Assembly (NCBI GenBank): GCA_052066835.1
Contig: JBQHRJ010000001.1
DNA: 64,000 nt
Source of the DNA: UBA2821 sp902763335
GTDB taxonomy: Bacteria > Bacillota > Clostridia > Lachnospirales > Lachnospiraceae
Direction: 5' to 3' (one strand)
Shown: positions 58,680-64,000 of the stretch, piece after piece
Numbering within the stretch: the stretch's first letter is position 1
Layout: every line of letters starts with the position of its first letter
The notes under the pieces: generated by a model
The model's database searches: none
Told to the model about the DNA's origin: nothing
What the model saw: the letters and a program-made list of their open reading frames with translations, nothing else
Program-made: the position numbers and the translations under genes

Positions 58680-60005
58680 ATGGAATATTGTAAGCTACAG
58701 ATTGGATGTCTTATAATTGCTCTTTATATCGGAATGATATATATGAGGGAACGTAGGATATACAATATAAAAAAGAGAGACAAATTATTTGATTTATTAA
58801 TGATAGCCGGCATATTTGAGATAATAGTTGATGGCAGTACAGCGTATACGGTAAATCATATTGATAAAATTCCGGGAGAGGTTAATCTGATATTACATAT
58901 GTTTTTTTTAACAGGTCTCGATCTTCTGGTTTATCTGATGTTTATATATATGTGGAAACTTACGAACAGTCTTCCGGTAAGAGGAAAACGGGCTGTAAGA
59001 TTCTGGACGGCAGCTACCCTGCCGTTGGTTATAAACGTAATCATAGTTGTATTGTTTATTGATAAATTATACTATGTTGAGGGAAAGATAACAAATTACT
59101 CAATGGGTATTCCGGTGTATACATGTTATATTATGGCAGCTATATATACACTGCTGTCTGTAGCAGTATTTATTCATAAATGGCGTGGAATAGAGAGTCA
59201 TAAAAGAATAAGCATTTCAACATACCTTGTTGCAAGTGTGCTGGTTACAGCATATCAGATGATGAATCCGGAGGCACTTATAACATGTCTTGTTCCGACG
59301 ATGGTGGTACTTAGTGCGTATCTGAATCAGGAAAATCCGATACTTACAAGATTGCGTGGGTACAATAAGGAAATGGTAATGAGTTTTTCAACTCTTGTAG
59401 AGAGCAGGGATGACAATACCGGTGGTCATATACAGAGAAGTACTGCATATGTTGAAATTCTGGCAAACGAGTTAAAAAACAGAGGATTGTTTACAGAGGA
59501 ACTAACAAAAGACTATATAAAAGATTTAGTTATGGCAGCTCCAATGCATGATATAGGCAAGATATCTATTCCGGACAGTATACTTAAGAAACCGGGAAAA
59601 CTTGATGATGAAGAATTTGCCATAATGAAAACGCATGCTGCAAAAGGTGGAGAGATAATAGAAAATACGTTTGGACATATAGGTGAAGACTCATATGAAA
59701 AGATGGCTTACAAGGTAGCCAGATATCATCACGAGAAATGGAACGGAAAAGGATATCCGGAAGGAAAAGCCGGAGAAGATATACCGCTATGTGCGAGGAT
59801 AATGTCTGTCGCTGATGTATTTGATGCAGTTTCAGCCAAAAGATGTTATAGAGATGCAATGCCTCTTTCAAAGTGTTATGAAATCATAGAGGAGGGCAGA
59901 GGAAGAGACTTCGATCCACGAATTGTGGACACTTTTCTTGATATAAAAGACAGAATAGAAGAAGTATATAGAGAAAAATATGATGAAGAAATGCACACCA
60001 ATTAG
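58680..60005 (+). CDS. Membrane HD-GYP protein, putative cyclic-di-GMP phosphodiesterase
   Basis: About seven N-terminal membrane helices (residues ~5-225) form a 7TM-like sensor region. The C-terminal HD-GYP domain (~240-430) has HIQRSTAYVEIL, APMHDIGKISIPD and HHEKWNGKGYP, with all the usual catalytic residues including the GYP signature (here GKGYP). It would degrade cyclic di-GMP to GMP or pGpG. ATG 58680 follows GGTGGAG by ~7 bases and is preferred over GTG 58668. A GGDEF/EAL pseudogene lies 1.8 kb upstream, so this may be the only active such enzyme near here. Confidence 0.9.
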   Translation: MEYCKLQIGCLIIALYIGMIYMRERRIYNIKKRDKLFDLLMIAGIFEIIVDGSTAYTVNHIDKIPGEVNLILHMFFLTGLDLLVYLMFIYMWKLTNSLPVRGKRAVRFWTAATLPLVINVIIVVLFIDKLYYVEGKITNYSMGIPVYTCYIMAAIYTLLSVAVFIHKWRGIESHKRISISTYLVASVLVTAYQMMNPEALITCLVPTMVVLSAYLNQENPILTRLRGYNKEMVMSFSTLVESRDDNTGGHIQRSTAYVEILANELKNRGLFTEELTKDYIKDLVMAAPMHDIGKISIPDSILKKPGKLDDEEFAIMKTHAAKGGEIIENTFGHIGEDSYEKMAYKVARYHHEKWNGKGYPEGKAGEDIPLCARIMSVADVFDAVSAKRCYRDAMPLSKCYEIIEEGRGRDFDPRIVDTFLDIKDRIEEVYREKYDEEMHTN

Positions 60006-60029
60006 ATAATTTTGGTGTGCATTTGACAA

Positions 60030-60057
60030 TTGACAAAGAAATCTTATATGTTATAAT
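60030..60057 (+). promoter_or_regulatory. Promoter of pckA
   Basis: TTGACA (60030-60035) and TATAAT (60052-60057) are 16 bp apart. Another TTGACA lies at 60023-60028. Strong -35 and -10 boxes fit the high-expression codon use of pckA. Confidence 0.85.
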
Positions 60058-60127
60058 AATTGACGGTACAATACGGATACTAGTACTTACAGAAAGTTAT
60101 ACAAAGCTTATTAATGAACCGTCAATT
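60058..60127 (+). promoter_or_regulatory. pckA leader closed by a 10-bp inverted repeat
   Basis: AATTGACGGT (60058-60067) is the exact reverse complement of ACCGTCAATT (60118-60127), so 50 bases between them would be enclosed. ACCGTT recurs at 60132, allowing an alternative pairing. The first arm overlaps the start of transcription, so only its later part would be in the RNA. It could be a leader structure, an operator pair for DNA looping, or chance. Confidence 0.4.
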
Positions 60128-60171
60128 AAGACCGTTCATATATAAAATAAATAAGAAAGAGGTAATGTTAA

Positions 60172-61776
60172 ATGGCAAATGTTGATTTAAGCAAATATGG
60201 TATTACTGGTGCAACTGAGGTTGTATACAATCCTTCTTATGAAGTACTTTTCGAAGAAGAGACAAAGAGTGATCTTGAAGGATATGAGAAGGGTCAGGAA
60301 AGTGAATTAGGTGCCGTAAACGTTATGACAGGTATTTACACAGGACGTTCACCTAAAGACAAATTTATCGTTATGGATGAGAATTCTAAGGACACTGTAT
60401 GGTGGACTTCAGATGAGTATAAAAATGATAACCATCCTGCTTCACAGGAAGCATGGAAAGCTTGTAAAGAGCTTGCTATCAAAGAGCTTTCAAACAAGAG
60501 ACTTTTCGTAGTAGACGCATTTTGCGGAGCTAACAAAGATACACGTATGGCAATCCGTTTCATAGTAGAGGTTGCTTGGCAGGCACATTTCGTAAAGAAC
60601 ATGTTCATCCAGCCAACAGAGGAAGAACTTAAAGATTTCGAGCCTGATTTCGTAGTTTACAACGCTTCTAAGGCTAAAGTTGAGAACTACAAAGAGTTAG
60701 GATTAAACTCTGAGACAGCAGTTATGTTCAACATCACAAGCCGTGAGCAGGTTATCATCAACACATGGTACGGCGGAGAGATGAAGAAAGGTATGTTCTC
60801 TATGATGAACTACTACCTTCCACTTAAGGGTATGGCTTCTATGCACTGTTCAGCAAACACAGATCTGAATGGCGAGAACACAGCTATATTCTTCGGTCTT
60901 TCAGGAACAGGTAAGACAACATTATCTACAGATCCTAAGCGTCTCCTTATCGGTGATGACGAGCATGGATGGGATGACAACGGAGTATTCAACTTTGAAG
61001 GTGGATGCTACGCTAAAGTTATCGACCTTGACAAGGATTCAGAGCCTGATATCTACAATGCAATCAAGAGAAACGCTCTTCTTGAGAACGTAACACTTGA
61101 TGCAAACGGAAAGATTGACTTTACAGATAAGAGTGTAACAGAGAATACTCGTGTATCTTACCCAATCAACCATATTACAAACATTGTAAAACCTATATCT
61201 TCAGCACCGGCAGCTAAGAACGTTATCTTCTTATCAGCAGATGCATTTGGAGTACTTCCTCCTGTATCTATCCTTACATCAGAGCAGACACAGTACTACT
61301 TCCTTTCAGGATTTACTGCTAAGCTTGCAGGAACAGAGAGAGGAATCACAGAGCCGACACCTACATTCTCAGCATGCTTTGGACAGGCTTTCTTAGAGCT
61401 TCATCCAACAAAATATGCAGAAGAGCTTGTTAAGAAGATGGAGAAGAGCGGAGCAAAGGCTTATCTTGTAAACACAGGATGGAATGGAACAGGAAAGAGA
61501 ATCACAATCAAAGATACAAGAGGTATCATTGACGCTATCTTAAGTGGAGATATCAACAAAGCTCCTACAAAGACTATTCCAATGTTCAACTTCACAGTTC
61601 CAACAGAACTTCCTGGAGTAGATTCCGGAATTCTTGACCCTCGTGATACTTATGCAGATGTATCAGAGTGGGAGAAGAAAGCAGAAGATCTTGCAGATCG
61701 TTTCATCAAGAACTTCAAGAAATATGAAGGAAATGATGCAGGTAAAGCATTAGTTGCAGCAGGACCTCAGAAATAA
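60172..61776 (+). CDS. pckA: ATP-dependent phosphoenolpyruvate carboxykinase
   Basis: The 534-residue enzyme interconverts oxaloacetate + ATP and PEP + CO2 + ADP. It contains the kinase-1a GLSGTGKTTLS motif, kinase-2 LIGDDEHGWDD, YTGRSPKDKF and the PEPCK signature FEGGCYAK. In gut anaerobes it often runs in the CO2-fixing direction from PEP. Codon use is strongly biased to ACA/ATC/TTC-type codons, unlike most neighbours, as expected for a highly expressed gene. ATG 60172 has GAAAGAGG upstream. Its terminator follows. Confidence 0.97.
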   Translation: MANVDLSKYGITGATEVVYNPSYEVLFEEETKSDLEGYEKGQESELGAVNVMTGIYTGRSPKDKFIVMDENSKDTVWWTSDEYKNDNHPASQEAWKACKELAIKELSNKRLFVVDAFCGANKDTRMAIRFIVEVAWQAHFVKNMFIQPTEEELKDFEPDFVVYNASKAKVENYKELGLNSETAVMFNITSREQVIINTWYGGEMKKGMFSMMNYYLPLKGMASMHCSANTDLNGENTAIFFGLSGTGKTTLSTDPKRLLIGDDEHGWDDNGVFNFEGGCYAKVIDLDKDSEPDIYNAIKRNALLENVTLDANGKIDFTDKSVTENTRVSYPINHITNIVKPISSAPAAKNVIFLSADAFGVLPPVSILTSEQTQYYFLSGFTAKLAGTERGITEPTPTFSACFGQAFLELHPTKYAEELVKKMEKSGAKAYLVNTGWNGTGKRITIKDTRGIIDAILSGDINKAPTKTIPMFNFTVPTELPGVDSGILDPRDTYADVSEWEKKAEDLADRFIKNFKKYEGNDAGKALVAAGPQK

Positions 61777-61800
61777 TATAATTAATCATAAAGATTAGAG

Positions 61801-61839
61801 AGTACCTCGGATTTGTTTTCAAGTCCGGGGTACTTTTTA
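61801..61839 (+). terminator. Terminator after pckA
   Basis: AGTACCTCGGA pairs with TCCGGGGTACT (one G-U pair) around a 12-base loop and is followed by a five-T run. Confidence 0.88.
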
Positions 61840-61933
61840 GTATAAAATTCTGATAATGGGGAAAGTTAAAGGTAATTAGGCTATTTGTTTAGGAGCGAGA
61901 ACAAATAGACATTTATTGCAGAAGAGAGAAATC

Positions 61934-61947
61934 GCTCAGAAATGAGG
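61934..61947 (+). promoter_or_regulatory. GAAA-tetraloop mini-hairpin carrying the ribosome binding site
   Basis: GCTCAGAAATGAGG is identical to the copA leader at 1480-1493. Here it is followed by GGTATT and ATG 61953. It is preceded by GAGCGA (61893-61898), which can pair with TCGCTC (61932-61937). Confidence 0.35.
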
Positions 61948-61952
61948 GTATT

Positions 61953-62384
61953 ATGAATAATGACACAGTAAGATTACTAAGGGAATGTAATGCAGGTATT
62001 AAGATGGGTATTGCAGCCATAGATGATGTGCTTAATTATGTTCATGATGGCATTATGAGGCAGATTCTGATTGAGTCTATGGAGGCACATGAAGATTACG
62101 CAGATAAGATAAAGGAAATGTTAGACAACTGTAATGATGAGGGAAAAGAACCTAATCCCGTGGCAAAGAGTATGTCGTGGATTAAGACAAATGTGAAACT
62201 GGTGATAAATGAGTCTGATGAAACTATAGCTGATCTTATTACGGATGGATGTAATATGGGTGTGAAGTCATTAAATAAGTACTTGAACAAGTATGAAAAT
62301 GCAGATGACGAGTCAAAAGATATAGCAGCAGATATAATAAAACTTGAAGAGGGACTTGGATTTGACATGAGAAAATATTTATAG
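61953..62384 (+). CDS. Helical hypothetical protein (143 aa), possibly ferritin-like
   Basis: The 143-residue soluble protein is all-helical, with RECNAGIKMGIAAIDDVLNY, ESMEAHEDYADKIKEML and LEEGLGFDMRKYL. The arrangement hints at a four-helix bundle, with E and H residues (ESMEAHEDY) that could bind metal as in ferritin-like proteins, but this is weak. It has no signal peptide. The gene is monocistronic between pckA and a nitroreductase. Confidence 0.6.
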   Translation: MNNDTVRLLRECNAGIKMGIAAIDDVLNYVHDGIMRQILIESMEAHEDYADKIKEMLDNCNDEGKEPNPVAKSMSWIKTNVKLVINESDETIADLITDGCNMGVKSLNKYLNKYENADDESKDIAADIIKLEEGLGFDMRKYL

Positions 62385-62450
62385 AGATTTTTGACAACTG
62401 AGTCTTATAGAATATATAATAAAAATTCCCAGTATAATTCCATACATTTC

Positions 62451-62480
62451 TTGACATGAAACTAAAATTATATATATAAT
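62451..62480 (+). promoter_or_regulatory. Promoter of the nitroreductase gene
   Basis: TTGACA (62451-62456) and TATAAT (62475-62480) are 18 bp apart. The region is very AT-rich, with other possible -10 boxes (TATATA) nearby. Confidence 0.7.
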
Positions 62481-62515
62481 TAACGTGCAGATTTAAGAAA
62501 TGGAGGAATACTATA

Positions 62516-63052
62516 ATGGAATTAAGTAAAGCAGCAGAATCAAGAAGAAGTATAAGAGCATATAAAGAGCAGCCTGTAGAGCGTGAAAAGGTGGAAGAGA
62601 TAATCAGATTTTTACAGAATGCACCATCATGGAAAAATTCACAGACAGGAAGATATTACGTCGTAATGTCACCGGATAAGTTAAAGAGCGTAAAGGCAGA
62701 ATGTCTGCCTGAATTCAATCAGAAAAACTGTAAAGATGCACCGGTGCTTATAATTACAACTTTTGAGAAGAAGAGAGCAGGATTTGACAGAGAAGGAAAT
62801 CCTGAAAATGAAATCGGTGATGAGTGGGGAGCATATGATCTGGGACTTCAGAATCAGCTTCTTTTACTTAAGGCAAGGGATCTTGGACTTGATACACTGG
62901 TAATGGGTATACGTGACGGAGAAGCATTAAGGAAAGAACTCGACATACCGGATAGCCAGGAAGTGGTTGCCGTGATTTCACTTGGTTACAGGGATATTGA
63001 TCCGGATATGCCTAAGAGAAAAAATCTTGAAGATATTGCCAAATTTTTCTAG
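62516..63052 (+). CDS. Nitroreductase family flavoprotein
   Basis: The 178-residue protein has the family start ESRRSIRAYKEQPVE, the FMN-binding region NAPSWKNSQTGRYYVV, and the C-terminal VMGIRDGEALRKELDIPDSQEVVAVISLGY. Members reduce nitro compounds, quinones or other acceptors with NAD(P)H. ATG 62516 follows TGGAGG. It is monocistronic with a promoter at 62451. Its natural substrate is not evident. Confidence 0.92.
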   Translation: MELSKAAESRRSIRAYKEQPVEREKVEEIIRFLQNAPSWKNSQTGRYYVVMSPDKLKSVKAECLPEFNQKNCKDAPVLIITTFEKKRAGFDREGNPENEIGDEWGAYDLGLQNQLLLLKARDLGLDTLVMGIRDGEALRKELDIPDSQEVVAVISLGYRDIDPDMPKRKNLEDIAKFF

Positions 63053-63100
63053 TCAGGCTGCTATCCCAAAGACGGTAAAGAAATCTTAACCAAAAAAGAC

Positions 63101-63129
63101 TTGAAAAAATAAAAATAGTCTGATATTAT
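63101..63129 (+). promoter_or_regulatory. Promoter of the ammonium transporter gene
   Basis: TTGAAA (63101-63106) and TATTAT (63124-63129) are 17 bp apart. Transcription would begin near 63136, just ahead of a hairpin. Confidence 0.7.
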
Positions 63130-63140
63130 AATAACCGACG

Positions 63141-63182
63141 AAGGCGTCAAGAGAATTGAAAAATTCTTTTGGCGTCTTTTTT
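63141..63182 (+). terminator. Leader terminator (probable attenuator) ahead of amt
   Basis: The 17-base arm at 63141-63157 pairs with 63162-63178 (three G-U pairs) around a GAAA tetraloop, with a T-run to 63182. Because it lies between the promoter and amt it would stop transcription unless prevented. In Firmicutes such leader terminators for nitrogen genes are often relieved by ANTAR-domain antiterminators, which is inference here. Confidence 0.75.
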
Positions 63183-63218
63183 GCGTTATAAAATAAATGT
63201 GAAGTGGAGGAGAAAGTA

Positions 63219-63605
63219 ATGAGCGCAGGAGATACTGGTTTTATGTTAATCTGTACGGCATTTGTATTTTTTATGACACCGGGATTAGCATTTTTTTACG
63301 GAGGATTGGTAAGGAGAAAAAATGTAGTAAATACAATGATGGCATGTACAGCTATTATGGGATTATCGGTTGTGATGTGGGTGCTTTTCGGCTACTCATT
63401 GGCCTTTGGAGGCAATCATGCCGGAATCATAGGTGATTTCAGATGGCTGGGACTTAACGGAATAGCAATGGATGAAGCAGGACTATATGCCGCTACAATA
63501 CCACATCTGGTATTTGTCGCATTTCAGATGATGTTTGCAATGATTACGCCGGCACTTATAAGCGGTTCACTAGTACATCGTTCGATAATTAACTGGACTT
63601 TTTGA
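63219..63605 (+). pseudogene. amt: Ammonium transporter, interrupted by an IS630-type element
   Basis: The first ~118 residues are a normal Amt N-terminus: GDTGFMLICTAFVFFMTPGLAFFYGGLVRRKN, then VMWVLFGYSLAFG and FQMMFAMITPALISGS. After SGS the sequence changes to LVHRSIINWTF and stops, where the transporter should continue with the ERM-type motif and eight more helices. The change coincides with an IS630-type transposase on the other strand (63589 onwards). ATG 63219 follows GGAGGAG; GTG 63204 is not needed. The rest of the gene probably lies beyond the right edge. Confidence 0.9.
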
Positions 63606-64000
63606 TTGGTAGTGTATCAACGATAATCTCTTCGGATACATCTATGTCATCAAGATTATATTTCCAGTGAAAGACTACTGGTTCCTCATTGATTTCAGCA
63701 AAATACAAATAGATGCGTTCCTTTAATTCTTCTTTTGACTTGACGCGAATTCCCCGGAGCATCTGTTTTGTCATTTTACTAAAAAAGCCTTCAACCATAT
63801 TCAACCAGGAACCGTGCTTAGGCGTGAATACAAATTCAAACCTTCCGGGCACGGTAGCAAGATAATTTCTTGTTGCCTCGGATGTATGCACTTTCAGGTT
63901 ATCAAGTACAATACGGATTTTGTCGCCCTTTGGATACTTGCTGTCAAGTATCTTCAAAAATTCAATATAGTCTTTGCTGCTATGTGTTTCACTAACCAGT
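63570..64000 (-). mobile_element. IS630-type insertion element (left end; runs off the window)
   Basis: An IS630/Tc1-mariner-type element lies inside the amt gene. The junction is near CTAGTA (63569-63575), the type of TA-containing target preferred by the family. Only its end with the transposase 3' part is in the window, so terminal repeats and target duplication cannot be checked. Confidence 0.8.
63589..64000 (-). CDS. IS630 family transposase (C-terminal part, 5' end beyond the window)
   Basis: The frame continues without a stop to the right edge on the minus strand. It carries the DDE-catalytic region: VLDNLKVHTSEATRNYL (second Asp) and TPKHGSWLNMVEGFFSKM (Glu), typical of IS630 transposases, and ends TLPIKKSS. 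The portion upstream reads LVSETHSSKDYIEFLK. The first catalytic Asp lies outside the window. Since it faces against amt, it cannot restore that gene. Confidence 0.92.
   Translation of the reverse strand, partial: LVSETHSSKDYIEFLKILDSKYPKGDKIRIVLDNLKVHTSEATRNYLATVPGRFEFVFTPKHGSWLNMVEGFFSKMTKQMLRGIRVKSKEELKERIYLYFAEINEEPVVFHWKYNLDDIDVSEEIIVDTLPIKKSS

Noticed and set aside
1..64000. tRNA, rRNA, prophage or integrative element genes
   Set aside because: I saw no cloverleaf with CCA-end/TPsiC features, no rRNA conserved blocks, and no phage or conjugation genes. The TraX-type gene is a chromosomal family member without other transfer genes.

Overview
The window looks like a chromosome segment of a low-GC, anaerobic Gram-positive gut bacterium of the class Clostridia, most likely the family Lachnospiraceae. 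The base composition is AT-rich and most genes have strong AGGAGG-type ribosome binding sites. The content includes Rex, MecA, ABC-F proteins, a DUF3793-flavodoxin-DUF2325 cassette, ATP-type PEP carboxykinase, a CotH-family lipoprotein and TatD-type radical SAM enzymes. A Lachnospira/Eubacterium eligens-like genus is possible, but that is a guess. I see no rRNA, tRNA, prophage or CRISPR array. Except for one IS630-type insertion at the right edge, this is core-like chromosome.

Layout. 1-5.9 kb: NYN-domain protein, then a copper operon (csoR, copA with a nested copZ-like reading frame, and a RelA/SpoT-like protein). 6-9.3 kb: intracellular subtilisin and a P-type ATPase. 9.4-14 kb: receiver-domain protein, icd, DUF1653 protein, arcC, ddl. 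14-15.6 kb: a DnaA-box-rich spacer and a probably metal-repressed flavodoxin cassette. 15.7-23 kb: metallophosphoesterase, chemoreceptor, KdpD/KdpE-like two-component pair, Na/Pi transporter, DUF368 (PopT-type) lipid carrier transporter, small membrane protein. 23-30 kb: ABC-F protein, rex, acpS, nnr, alr, mazF. 30-39 kb: CorC/HlyC protein, YebC, amidohydrolase, mecA-marR-citrate synthase, hydrolase, PHP protein, second ABC-F. 39-43 kb: a GH13 protein with lost catalytic residues, TraX, a CapA-fold protein with lost ligands. 43-49.3 kb: pdxY, radical SAM, maf, and a GtrB plus GtrA-YfhO glycosylation pair. 49.4-55.4 kb: Zn/Mn-type ABC transporter, CotH lipoprotein, ilvN, ilvC. 55.5-64 kb: GGDEF/EAL pseudogene, NiCo riboswitch with a CDF exporter, HD and HD-GYP proteins, pckA, nitroreductase, and amt broken by an IS630-type element.

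The most unusual item is a dispersed ~120-130 bp element present four times (near 5.9, 23.0, 42.9 and 54.3 kb), always intergenic and always in the same orientation. Each copy folds as a closed four-way junction: an outer arm enclosing three hairpins. The outer arm differs between copies yet stays complementary within each copy, and the base of the long central hairpin also shows paired substitutions. This is strong internal covariation evidence for selection on a fold, or for a mobile element that produces inverted arms. I do not recognise it as a named family.

Other themes are metal homeostasis (CsoR operators, NiCo riboswitch, a putative metal-repressed flavodoxin promoter, a Zn-type transporter with palindromes), decayed or repurposed enzymes (GH13, CapA, RelA-like, GGDEF/EAL), and partial central carbon metabolism (citrate synthase, isocitrate dehydrogenase, PEP carboxykinase).
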